Origin: Acrocarpospora pleiomorpha
GTDB taxonomy: Bacteria; Actinomycetota; Actinomycetes; Streptosporangiales; Streptosporangiaceae
Length of the DNA stretch: 64,000 nucleotides
NCBI RefSeq assembly: GCF_009687885.1
Contig: NZ_BLAF01000013.1
Span: 28,285 to 92,284 of the forward strand
Direction of reading: 5' to 3'
Positions 8,891 to 17,490 of the stretch are shown here, piece after piece (position 1 is the first letter of the stretch; each line of letters opens with the position of its first letter). The notes under the pieces are model-generated. The model searched no databases. It had not been told where the DNA came from and saw nothing but the letters and a program-made list of their open reading frames with translations. The translations under genes and the position numbers were made by a program.

Positions 8891-8997
8891 TCACGTCGTA
8901 TGGCCGGATGACACGCCGACCGTTATCAACCGGTATCACCACTTCTCAAACACGCTCTAAGACCATTGACTGGACTGCGCAATATCTGTCCGGCGTC

Positions 8998-10455
8998 ATG
9001 CGGACGGGGCGGCCCAGGAACTTCGGCGGAATGGCGGGGCGGGCAATGGGCGGAGTTACCCGAGGTCGTCGTGCGGAGATCCAGCGGGAGGCATCTCGGA
9101 TCCGTGCTCAATGCCAGCGTGACGGGCATGCCCAGGAGCGAATCGTCACCACCCTTCGATCGGCGCTGCCGGAGCTCACGGCCCTGGAGGCATGGCGTCT
9201 GGCACTGGGATGGTCACGACCCCAAGCCATCCGAGAGGTGGCCGCCGCCTACTTGGCCGACGGCCTGCTGCCACCGGGCCTGACGCCCGCCATGCTTTGC
9301 CGGTACGAGCACGGGCAGGAGTAGCCGGGCGAGGAGTACCGGTTGATGATCTCCCGGGCTTACGGAGCCCGCCCCGACCAACTCGGCCTGGCGACAAGCT
9401 GCCTGTGGTGCAGCACCTGCACGTCCTCGTCTCCACTCCACTACGGTCAGCACCAGCGCGAGGAGACGACTATCAGCCGAAGGAAATCCATGACGACCGC
9501 CAGTGGGCTACCCGCCATCCGCGAATCCGTTCAGTGGGCTGTCCTGGACGCGCCGGAAGGTTCCCCAGCCCTCGTCGCCCTGGCCGAAGCCGCCGTGGAG
9601 CACTACGCCCTCAACTACAGCAAGCATCCTCCGGCGGTCCTGCTGGAAGAGGTTCAAGGGACCCGCAGCCTGCTCTCCACCGTGGTAACCGCAGCCGACC
9701 GCGAAACCGCACAAGGCATTCGGCGGCAGGTCGGCTGGCTGTCAGCTCTTCTCGGCAACCTCGCCTACCACTTGGACGATCGCACCGGCGCCCGAGCCCA
9801 CCTCACTCTGGCGAGTGCCCTCGGAGAGTCCACCCAAGAGAAGCCCCTAATCGCCTGGGCCAGTGGCGCGCTGGCCATGGTCGCCATCGCCCGGGAGGAC
9901 TGGGAGCATGCCCGCAGGCATGCCGAATACGGCCTCCAGCACGCGCCCCAGGGCCTGCGCCGCGGTCAACTCCTCGGCTGGGCCCTGCTCCCCACGTTCG
10001 CCGCCCTGAAGCGGGCACCGGAAGCCGACAACGTCATCAGCGAGAGCGACGAGATCATGCGATCCGCCGTCGAACTGCCGGGACGCTTCGGGTACGACCG
10101 CGCCGAACATCGACTGCACGTCGCCGAAGCCCACCTGACCCTCGAACGCTTCGACCGGGCCGCCGAGGTCGCCCGCGAATCCATCGCCGCCGCACCCGCC
10201 AAAACACCGGCATGGGCAGCCGCAACCCTCGTACTCGCACTCGCCGAAGCCCGTGACGCCCCAGACCAGGCGGCTGGCCGCGCGCTGGGCGTGCTCGACC
10301 TCATCCCCCCGGCGCGGCTTCGAGCGACCGCCCGCGATCGCCTGGCGCGGCTCGGACGCCTGCTCGACGGTTCGACGGTCGCCTCAGCAACCGAACTCGC
10401 CGAGCGCCTACGGACCCTTCCGGCTCCGATCCGTGCCGACGGGACCGCCGCATAG
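8998..10455 (+). pseudogene. HTH/TPR regulator interrupted by in-frame amber codon
   Basis: The same reading frame runs through a TAG at 9322-9324. Before it: RIRAQCQRDGHAQERI, LTALEAWRLALGWSRP and CRYEHGQE, the N-terminal HTH of a large actinomycete regulator family. After the TAG the expected continuation PGEEYRLMISRAYGA follows directly, then a helical TPR-like region to residue about 485. The joined protein would be close to full length. Either a recent nonsense mutation killed the gene or two fragments are made, the second from an internal start such as the ATG at 9490. The HTH part alone would keep DNA binding. The ATG at 8998 is a tentative start. Confidence 0.65.
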
Positions 10456-10460
10456 TCGCC

Positions 10461-10491
10461 GCTGGTCTGTCTTGATTGAAGACAGACCAGC
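10461..10491 (+). terminator. Hairpin after the TPR gene
   Basis: GCTGGTCTGTCTT (10461-10473), loop GATTG, and the exact complement AAGACAGACCAGC (10479-10491), starting six bases after the stop codon at 10455. A 13-bp perfect stem without a U-tract is common for actinomycete terminators. Confidence 0.7.
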
Positions 10492-10817
10492 GGAGGATAG
10501 CTGGACTCATGTAGACGGCTTTGGAGACGTTCTGAACTGTTGACCGGAAGACAGCGGTCGGTGATGAGCAGGCAACAGAGGCCATGGCCCCGACGGCAAG
10601 CCACGTCGATGAGCGGAGAACCAAGTCGGGATGAGCCTCATGAGGTCTCGACGACAACCAAGGTACCGATCTTGCCGCGATGATATGTGGCGTGCTGAAT
10701 CGGTGACTACTGCTGGCCGTTTGGTTCGTTCTGACTCTTTATCGCGAACACCTGGTTCAACCTCGGGCAACGCCACAATTGGTGTCAGTTGGGTGCTATC
10801 GAAATCGGCGAGCCACG
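10492..10817. other. Intergenic region, no gene recognised
   Basis: This stretch between the hairpin and the small membrane protein shows no frame with recognisable protein features. It probably carries the promoter of the 10.8-12.3 kb gene pair, but no clear -10/-35 pair or operator could be fixed. Confidence 0.4.
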
Positions 10818-11141
10818 ATGTTCGGCTGCCACCATGCTTTCATGGGTAGTCCCGTCAAGCGCTCGATCAGCCGCCTCACCGTCAGCCTGATCGCCGTGGG
10901 GGTCGTTTTCGGGTTTGCGTTTCTGATGGTCCTCAAGCAGTACGACCCCGCCGTCATCACCACTGTCGTCACGGGCACGAGTCTCGCCGCAGCCGAACTC
11001 GTTCGTCGCCTGCAGGCGCCATCGCTGGATCAGTCTGACCTGGGCCGCGTCCGTCAGCCGGACCGAAACTCTGAGCTGGACGGGACCGCCGATCAGGCTC
11101 CCCCCTCCTCGCCCGGCCGTACTCCACCGGACCAGTCGTGA
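10818..11141 (+). CDS. Small single-pass membrane protein coupled to Nudix fusion gene
   Basis: About 107 residues from the ATG at 10818; the ATG at 10842 is an alternative. One strong hydrophobic segment (SLIAVGVVFGFAFLMVL) is followed by a second weaker one (VITTVVTGTSLAAAELV) and a polar tail rich in Pro, Ser and Asp. No family is recognised. Its TGA overlaps the GTG start of the next gene (GTGA at 11138-11141), so the two are translationally coupled. A membrane anchor or sensor for the Nudix-fusion protein is a reasonable inference from this link only. Confidence 0.6.
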   Translation: MFGCHHAFMGSPVKRSISRLTVSLIAVGVVFGFAFLMVLKQYDPAVITTVVTGTSLAAAELVRRLQAPSLDQSDLGRVRQPDRNSELDGTADQAPPSSPGRTPPDQS

Positions 11142-12304
11142 TCCGGCCGGCCGTCGCGCTGATCGGGAGCTTTCGGCAGCACTATCCCCACGTCCTGGCA
11201 GCCGCACAGGTGTTCCTGGACAACGGGATAGCCGTGAAGTCACCACCGATGTCCTGGATCACCAACCCGGGACGCGAGTTCGTGCGCTTCGCGTCCGATC
11301 CGCCGCGGTCTTCGGACCATGCCATTCAGGCGGGGACTCTGGAGAAGATTTTCGCTTCGGACTTCGTGTACGTCGTTAATCCCGGCGGATACATCGGCCG
11401 TACCACCGCCTACGAACTGGGACGTGTTCGCGAGCGGGGCCTGGCCGTCTTCTACGCGGAACCGCCGGAGGATCTCCCGATCGATGTTCCCGAAGGAACC
11501 GTGGTCAGCGCGCTCGATCTGGCGATCGCCATCGGCAGAGGCACGGGCGTGCGGCCAAGGCCGATCAGACGGCCCCGGGTCGCGGCACTGCCGACCGCCG
11601 ACATCGTCATTTTCACCATCCGCTTAGGGCGACTGCACGTCCTGCTGGTCAAACGCGGCACTGACCCGTTCCGCGGAAAGCTGGCCCTCCCCGGTGGGTT
11701 CGTCCGGCCGGGCGAGTCCTTGGAGGACACCGCGATGCGGGAACTAAAGGAGGAGACCGGCCTGGACAGCTCCGGCATCCGGTTGCGGCAACTGCACACC
11801 TATTCACATCCGCAGCGCGATCCCCGAGGCCGGATCGTCACGACCGCGTTCCTGGCGATCGCCCCGAACCTGCCCGAGGTGACCGGTGCGACCGACGCTT
11901 ACCGGGCGGACTGGGTCGAGGTGGAGGAGTCGCTGTGGCAAAACGGCGGCCGCCTTGCCTTCGATCACGGCGTGATCCTGCAGGAGGGGCTCGAACGCGC
12001 CCGGCAGTTGCTGGAACACACCACCGTCGGGCTCGACTTCTGCGGGAAGCACTTCACCATCAGTGAACTGCGCGAGGTCTACGAAGCCGTGTGGGGCGTC
12101 AAGGTCAACCCGCAGAACTTCCAGCGCAAGGTCCGCAACACCACTGGCTTTGTGGTGAAGACCAAAGAAAAGCGTACCTCCCGGCCCGGAGCCCCAGCCG
12201 AATTGTTCCGCAGGGGCACAGCCCACATCCTGTACCCGCCAATGATGCGACCCGGGCAGCAGCAACGGACCAGACGCGAGAACCAGCCCACGAACATGGT
12301 TTGA
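11138..12304 (+). CDS. Deoxyribosyltransferase-like/Nudix/winged-helix fusion protein
   Basis: 388 residues. Residues 1-140 look like a Rossmannoid nucleoside 2-deoxyribosyltransferase-type domain (ALIGSFRQHY, then SDFVYVVNPGGYIGRTTAYELG, like the substrate-binding strand of that fold). Residues about 150-290 are a Nudix domain with a perfect Nudix box: GGFVRPGE, then REL.EETGL (about 187-209), indicating Mg-dependent hydrolysis of a nucleotide diphosphate. The C-terminal 100 residues resemble the winged helix of NrtR-type Nudix regulators (FTISELREVYEAVWG). So this may be a nucleotide-binding regulator, a hydrolase, or both. The GTG start overlaps the upstream stop. It shares strand and neighbourhood with the pPIWI-RE gene pair. 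Confidence 0.7.
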   Translation: MIRPAVALIGSFRQHYPHVLAAAQVFLDNGIAVKSPPMSWITNPGREFVRFASDPPRSSDHAIQAGTLEKIFASDFVYVVNPGGYIGRTTAYELGRVRERGLAVFYAEPPEDLPIDVPEGTVVSALDLAIAIGRGTGVRPRPIRRPRVAALPTADIVIFTIRLGRLHVLLVKRGTDPFRGKLALPGGFVRPGESLEDTAMRELKEETGLDSSGIRLRQLHTYSHPQRDPRGRIVTTAFLAIAPNLPEVTGATDAYRADWVEVEESLWQNGGRLAFDHGVILQEGLERARQLLEHTTVGLDFCGKHFTISELREVYEAVWGVKVNPQNFQRKVRNTTGFVVKTKEKRTSRPGAPAELFRRGTAHILYPPMMRPGQQQRTRRENQPTNMV

Positions 12305-12587
12305 GGGGGTGGAACGCCGTATATTCGTCAGCCGAAACGTCACGATTATCCCTCACGGAGATGCTGTTGCTACTCCGGTGTGGCTGGAGAAGGTGCCACA
12401 AGCCGACTCCAGCGCGCGTGGTACACTGCAGTCGGCCGGATGCGTGGCCTTGCCGTTTTGGGACTCCCGGACTGATGTTCCAAGTAGGGCGGCTGAAGGG
12501 GTTTATAACTCTCGCAGTCACAAACAGCAACGATTCTGTGGCACCTAGCAGATCTCGATTGCCGCTGGCCGGGTAGCGGAACGGGAG
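12305..12587. other. Intergenic region upstream of the pPIWI-RE pair
   Basis: No convincing gene. A possible 79-residue frame lacks any protein-like features. The region probably holds the promoter for the 12.6-16.3 kb operon; no clear promoter or operator motif was identified. Confidence 0.4.
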
Positions 12588-12821
12588 ATGATCGTGCCGC
12601 CTGTTGATCTTGTTTCTCTGCCCGGGGTTGTGGTTCGCCCGCTTGTGGTCGCAATCGCCCATCTCCCGATCCTCATCGTGGCGTTCTGCGCAATACCAGT
12701 GTGGACAATGGCGGTCATACGACCGGCGACTCACGGTGAGCTTGCCTTCCGTCTGCTCAAAGAGCTCCGCACCTGGAGCCGCGACGTGATCGGCGCGGTG
12801 CACGGAGCCCAGCGCCGATGA
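12588..12821 (+). CDS. Small membrane protein coupled to pPIWI-RE
   Basis: 77 residues with a hydrophobic stretch (VVRPLVVAIAHLPILIVAFCAIPVWTM shortened: about residues 15-42) and a basic, helical tail (LAFRLLKELRTWSRDV). A GGGAG-type ribosome site precedes the ATG at 12588. The stop overlaps the pPIWI-RE start as ATGA (12818-12821), so expression is coupled. No family recognised. The arrangement copies that of the small membrane protein before the Nudix fusion gene, which suggests membrane association of both partners. Confidence 0.65.
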   Translation: MIVPPVDLVSLPGVVVRPLVVAIAHLPILIVAFCAIPVWTMAVIRPATHGELAFRLLKELRTWSRDVIGAVHGAQRR

Positions 12822-15800
12822 GCCGAGACAACCGAAAAAGCGACGTAAGGCGGAGAATCCACTACACAGGTGAGGCGTACGTACAGGCCCTCCATGAGAT
12901 TGCAGGCCTCAACGACAATCAGCCGTTGACCCTGGACGCAAAACACCCTGCACAGCAGCGGGTTGAGTCGGCTGTGTTGCACCGGCTACTGAAGGGGGCG
13001 CGGGCGCAGTGGCCAGCTAATGTCCAACCCGCGTACCCACTCTTCGTTGAGTCGGCGCGTCCATCGACAACGCGGCTGCGCATGGTCGTTCCGGTCTGTG
13101 ATGCGGCGGCCTTTGGCGCGGCGCTGGCCACGCGAGGGACCGCTGATACTGTCCGGCCGTCAGCTGATGAAATCGAGATCCGCCGCCGTGCGAAGGGCGT
13201 CCAGAGCCTGGTCATCGTAGATGATGCTCCGGGTGTGGTCGACCTGGAGTGCTCATGGAACGAATTGCGTAGAGCAGTCGAGACGGACCCTCACGTCTCG
13301 ACGGTTTCTGCCGTAAGTCTGCGCTTCAGCACTGACTCCGTACCGCGACTACCACCCGACAAGCGTGCGACCCTCAGCAGTCTGCTGCGCAGGATCGCAT
13401 TGTTCTCCGAGCCCAACGCCCTCGATTGGTTGTTCATCTGGCACGAGTGGGTGATGCGAGAACGCAGCGGGGTGATGCCGCGGCTACCCGACAGCTTGAT
13501 AACCGATTTGACCGATGAGAATTTCGGACTGCATCCCATACAGCTTCAAGCCCTAGGGATCGACCGCCCGCGATGGTCGAGAGCTACGAGTGAGAAACGC
13601 GGTTCCAAAAGCGGCGACGAGAGTTCGACAACGCACAATGGGCGACGCGACCCGAGCACTGCGGGGGCGCCGGCGACCCCGGCCTCGGAAGCATCCGATG
13701 AGGCAGCCGTATCTGCTGGAGAAACACGCCCCTATCAGGAAGCGCGACTGCGTGAGAGCGGACGCCGCTACAACCACCTGGCCATCACCGTCCTGCGGCT
13801 TGACCCCGAATACCCAATCAAGCGCGAGTTCTACTCTCTGGGCTTCCCCAGACGATGGAAGGAATCGTTACGCTTGCTGGCGACAGCCAGCCGCGACGGT
13901 GGTGAGTTCCCCGCACGCATCCCGATCGCCTCGCTGAATGACGCTATCAGCGCTGTGGTTCCCGACTGCATAGTGACACGGCCCTATGCCACCGACGACG
14001 CCAGCGAAGACTGGCTTCTCGCCTACAACCCAGTGAATCCAGAGGCGATCTTTCGCCTGGTCACCGCGTGGGTCCGTGCGCAGAAGGCCGCACCGGAGCA
14101 GATCCAATCGACGCTGTCACAGCTCAGCCCTAACGATCTCAACTGGTCATCGGTCAGCATCAGCCCGGACTTGCCCTTCTCACAGCTCACCCGCCTAATC
14201 CCGATGGAGGTGGCGGCCAAGCTGTCGCGGCCCGATGCTCAGATGCCTTTCGGCAACCTGCGCTTCGTGCATTGCCCGACGAAAAACGGCGCCGAGCTCA
14301 TGTCCTGGCCGCCGGAGCGGATCGAGGACGGCGAGCCATTCTCCGTAACGATCGGCATCTCGGCGCAAACGATGCCGTTTAGCAGCGAACTGTTGATCTA
14401 TCTATCCTTTGGGGTCCGCCGGTGGATGCCGTCGCGCGGGAGACTGACGCTCGGCCAGCGCTATCCGGCCTACTTCGAGCCCACACGCTCCTCTCTGAGC
14501 GGGTCTACTCCACGGCATCTGGGCACTGCCAAGATCGAGCTCGCCCGGTTACCACTGGAGGGCGGACGCAACGCCTGGTTGCCGCAGTGGCATAGAGGGT
14601 TGGCCAGGGTGCTCGATCAGGCCGGGTATCTCAATCAGATACCAGATCCAAGGCAGCTAATTGCCGAACCGTCGCAGCTACTGCGATCCCCGGATCCGAC
14701 GGCACTGGTCTATAGCAAGAGGATGCTCCCCTGGCCGAAGGTCAGCGAAGGCCTGCCGGTGGTTGACCGAGCTGAGCTCATGTCCTGGGTCGTTGGCGAG
14801 CTCACGCCCTCCCTTCGACCAGCCGGGCCGTTGCGTCGGGAAAAGAGCACGATCTACAGAGGCCTCACCGTCGCCGCGAAAAGTGTCATCGCGCCGGACG
14901 CTCTCCGCACTGCGATCGGGCCGCGCCTGACTGTCGAGTTGTTCACAGAGTCCGAGTCAACCGCCCAGCATGCCCTCGACCGCCTCGCAGCGCGGCTTGG
15001 ACTAGAGCTCCCTCAAGCAAACGAGCTTAGCGAGGCGGAGGTTCTAGTAGATCTTGGGGTGGTGTCGGTTGGTGTGCGGCGCATGGCCTTCCCGAGCATC
15101 GACTTCGCCGGAGATCGGCGTCGTAGGCAGGCGGCAGTCGAGGCACAAATCGACCTCATCACGGGTCCACCAGGTCAGGCCACAAACCCAACGATTGCCT
15201 TGATGGAGGTTTCGAATCCGGATCGCGATATAGGTAGAAATCACAACGCTGGCTTCAAAGCTATGCTGCATCGCAGATTGGCGAGCACCGGCCGACTCAG
15301 CCAGTTCGTGACTACAGAATTTCACGCGCAGAGCTCCTCCGGCTTGAGCGACGACCGAGAACTCAGCCGCACGCGAATTTCGGCCGCCGTCGACGATCTG
15401 TTCCGACAACTCGGTGTGCGGCCAGTGGCCCTACCGCTGCCCGTATCCAAAACGCTGACCTACCGCCCTGCCCTGCTGGCGATCTGGATCCTCCGTCCAA
15501 ACGGCCGCAGCGGCACAAGTTTTCAGGGGCAAGTACCCGTCGCTTTGCTCTCCGATCCGACTGGCCAGCAGGTGTTGGTGCGCACGCCCGAGATGGGCTG
15601 GAAGCCGTTGCACTCGGGGCTACTCGAAATCGGCCAAGATAACGGTGCCGCCGATCAGCGATACGGCACGAACAACATCACCAGGTTCATCGACGACACC
15701 ACGCGGTTTATCAAGGACGTAGTCGAAGACGCCGTTGCGAACCATCCCAACACGCTACTGCTAACGCACGCACAGAACCTACGGACTGTATGGGGATTCC

Positions 15801-16330
15801 TGACGAACAGCCACCTATACATGGACACCATGGGGTCCGACGTCGCATCGAGGCGGCCGATCGCTACGATGCCTGGCTTGCGGCATGTGCGAGTGCGCAC
15901 AGCAGACTACGGAGAGACGCCAGAATGTTACGGAATCAATGGCGATGGTGTCGGGCAGCCTACGGGTCTTTGGCGACACCTAGAGGAGCCGCGGCTATTC
16001 GCCAGCACGGCTGGCAAGCCAGCGACACACGTAAACGCGTCGGTGAGCGTCTCGAAACTCTCGCCGGGGGAGCGTAACGGCAAGTCCATTAGGATGAACA
16101 CGAAGGCGCAGGTGTGGAATGAGCAGGTCGTCGAGTTGCTTGTTGCAGGGCTCCAGGACGGTGACCGTCCAGAACATTGGGCAGCGCTAGCGCACAACCT
16201 CCGCAACGCGGAGCCGTACTCCCACTGGATGACCACGTTGCCGTGGCCGCTAAGCCTCGCCACACAGATCGAAAAATATATATCATGGGAAGATCCTGGC
16301 ATTTCGCCCATTAGGCAGAGAGGCGGATAG
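12818..16330 (+). CDS. pPIWI-RE protein with extra N-terminal domain (1170 aa)
   Basis: Residues about 305-1160 follow the full pPIWI-RE plan. An N-terminal DUF3962-like region (LAITVLRLDPEYPIKREFYS, FPRRWKESLRLL) is followed by a MID-like middle, then the RNase H-fold PIWI core: LTYRPALLAIWIL (about 880), LLLTHAQNLRTVW (about 982), RVRTADYGETPE (about 1025-1036), SVSKLSPGE (about 1078) and a terminal LPWPLSLATQIEKYI. Ahead of it, residues 1-260 form a separate domain beginning RRRIHYTGEAYVQALHEI, joined by a low-complexity Ser/Thr/Ala linker (about 262-320). The family is predicted to act in conflict with invading nucleic acids. No helicase or nuclease gene is adjacent. ATGA overlap couples it to the small membrane gene. 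Confidence 0.85.
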   Translation: MSRDNRKSDVRRRIHYTGEAYVQALHEIAGLNDNQPLTLDAKHPAQQRVESAVLHRLLKGARAQWPANVQPAYPLFVESARPSTTRLRMVVPVCDAAAFGAALATRGTADTVRPSADEIEIRRRAKGVQSLVIVDDAPGVVDLECSWNELRRAVETDPHVSTVSAVSLRFSTDSVPRLPPDKRATLSSLLRRIALFSEPNALDWLFIWHEWVMRERSGVMPRLPDSLITDLTDENFGLHPIQLQALGIDRPRWSRATSEKRGSKSGDESSTTHNGRRDPSTAGAPATPASEASDEAAVSAGETRPYQEARLRESGRRYNHLAITVLRLDPEYPIKREFYSLGFPRRWKESLRLLATASRDGGEFPARIPIASLNDAISAVVPDCIVTRPYATDDASEDWLLAYNPVNPEAIFRLVTAWVRAQKAAPEQIQSTLSQLSPNDLNWSSVSISPDLPFSQLTRLIPMEVAAKLSRPDAQMPFGNLRFVHCPTKNGAELMSWPPERIEDGEPFSVTIGISAQTMPFSSELLIYLSFGVRRWMPSRGRLTLGQRYPAYFEPTRSSLSGSTPRHLGTAKIELARLPLEGGRNAWLPQWHRGLARVLDQAGYLNQIPDPRQLIAEPSQLLRSPDPTALVYSKRMLPWPKVSEGLPVVDRAELMSWVVGELTPSLRPAGPLRREKSTIYRGLTVAAKSVIAPDALRTAIGPRLTVELFTESESTAQHALDRLAARLGLELPQANELSEAEVLVDLGVVSVGVRRMAFPSIDFAGDRRRRQAAVEAQIDLITGPPGQATNPTIALMEVSNPDRDIGRNHNAGFKAMLHRRLASTGRLSQFVTTEFHAQSSSGLSDDRELSRTRISAAVDDLFRQLGVRPVALPLPVSKTLTYRPALLAIWILRPNGRSGTSFQGQVPVALLSDPTGQQVLVRTPEMGWKPLHSGLLEIGQDNGAADQRYGTNNITRFIDDTTRFIKDVVEDAVANHPNTLLLTHAQNLRTVWGFLTNSHLYMDTMGSDVASRRPIATMPGLRHVRVRTADYGETPECYGINGDGVGQPTGLWRHLEEPRLFASTAGKPATHVNASVSVSKLSPGERNGKSIRMNTKAQVWNEQVVELLVAGLQDGDRPEHWAALAHNLRNAEPYSHWMTTLPWPLSLATQIEKYISWEDPGISPIRQRGG

Positions 16331-16451
16331 TGCGCCTGCCGGAAAATCCATGTATGCGGCCATGCTCGCAGTCATGCAAGAGAGCTTATATCGGCGCCCA
16401 TTTCCGTCGAGCTATCATCGCGGGATCTACAACGTTTGAATCCGTTGATAT
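16331..16451. other. Short convergent intergenic gap
   Basis: Separates the convergent pPIWI-RE and XRE genes. It is AT-richer than its surroundings. No clear terminator hairpin was found. Confidence 0.4.
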
Positions 16452-17384
16452 TCACTGGCCGGCCGTCCCACCGATGAGAAGGCCAACTTGGGCGTAAGCG
16501 TGACGTAGGCGGGCGAATGGAATTCCGAGGCTTTCAGCGATTTCTTGGACTGATTCGCCGTCGTGGAATCTTGCCGCCGTCGATGCAGCCAAGGCGTAGA
16601 GGTCGAGCTCGTCGTCCATGTGCGACACCACGGACGCTTGGCCTAGCAGATAACGGTCGATCGACTGGACAACCTCAGTGATCTGGTCGTCGCTTACCCC
16701 CTTGTTGGTGAGCTGGTCGTTCACGAGCCGAGCGATCTCTTCTCCGAGGCCCGCCTGGAAGACAGCAGGAGCAAACGAGGTCAGCCACCCTTCAATGGAA
16801 CTGCGGGAGGTGGATCGGATTGTCATGACAAAAGATCGAATTCGCAGTACTAGAGGAATGGGGACGTCCCAATCGAACGCCGCACTGGTTGGCCTCTCGA
16901 CTCCCCGCCCCCAGGTCTCTGCATATTTGCGGGCGGCGTCGGGACCCATCTCCTTATCACTGGAAAGCCATTCGACATAGGAATCGAAGGCTTTCTCATC
17001 TCCCGTCAAGCCGTCCAGGCGAAGCCAGTCGAAAAGCAACCTGGCCCGCAGTACCTCCCGTTGACTTGTCAGATCCCCGATCTCTGCCCTAAGCAGATGG
17101 ATCTCTTGGTTGCGGAGAACCTCGATGGGCTGACGCAACTCGTCAAGCGAGAGCTTGAAGACCCTCGCGAAGGCCACGGCCTCATCGACGCTGATGGACC
17201 GGCGTCTCTCTCTGGGCTTCACGATCTTTGAGATGGACGACTGGTGCATCGGGCAGCCGACGTCGGTCATCTCCTTGGACAGCCGCTCTTGCGACCATCC
17301 GCGCTGGATCATCTCCCACTCGATGCGACGGGCGATGTTCTCCTCGTCGCTGGCCTGGCCTTGGCTGGCTGGGCCGACCTGCAT
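16452..17384 (-). CDS. XRE-family HTH regulator (310 aa)
   Basis: An HTH of the XRE/Cro type occupies about residues 15-75: RRIEWEMIQRGWSQERLSKEM is the first two helices and MHQSSISKIVKP the recognition helix. It continues into a helical coiled region (RNQEIHLLRAEIGDLTSQREVL) and an all-helical C-terminal domain of unknown type. A GAGAGG ribosome site precedes the ATG at 17384. Two palindromes of related sequence lie 16-30 and 92-106 bases upstream, so autoregulation is likely. It converges on the pPIWI-RE gene, so it may control that system. Confidence 0.75.
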   Translation of the reverse strand: MQVGPASQGQASDEENIARRIEWEMIQRGWSQERLSKEMTDVGCPMHQSSISKIVKPRERRRSISVDEAVAFARVFKLSLDELRQPIEVLRNQEIHLLRAEIGDLTSQREVLRARLLFDWLRLDGLTGDEKAFDSYVEWLSSDKEMGPDAARKYAETWGRGVERPTSAAFDWDVPIPLVLRIRSFVMTIRSTSRSSIEGWLTSFAPAVFQAGLGEEIARLVNDQLTNKGVSDDQITEVVQSIDRYLLGQASVVSHMDDELDLYALAASTAARFHDGESVQEIAESLGIPFARLRHAYAQVGLLIGGTAGQ

Positions 17385-17399
17385 GGGCTACACCTCTCA

Positions 17400-17414
17400 T
17401 TCATTCGGAATGAA
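17400..17414. promoter_or_regulatory. Palindromic operator 1 (TTCATTC-G-GAATGAA)
   Basis: A perfect 7-1-7 palindrome 16 bases upstream of the XRE regulator start, overlapping the likely transcription start or -10 area. Its half-site ATTC recurs in the second palindrome at 17476. Confidence 0.6.
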
Positions 17415-17475
17415 GTCTATACCGTTCTGATTGCCGGTTCATCACAGTGTGTGCGATCCTGAACGCTCGCATAGT

Positions 17476-17490
17476 CATTCGAATCGAATG
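17476..17490. promoter_or_regulatory. Palindromic operator 2 (CATTCGA-A-TCGAATG)
   Basis: A perfect 7-1-7 palindrome sharing the CATTC/GAATG half-site with operator 1, 76 bases further from the regulator. Likely a second binding site of the XRE protein. Confidence 0.55.

Noticed and set aside
9192..10256. 354-residue Arg/Pro-rich plus-strand frame
   Set aside because: An out-of-frame shadow of the HTH/TPR gene with no protein-like features.
12309..12548. 79-residue frame between the Nudix and pPIWI-RE operons
   Set aside because: No ribosome site, no conserved pattern; treated as intergenic.
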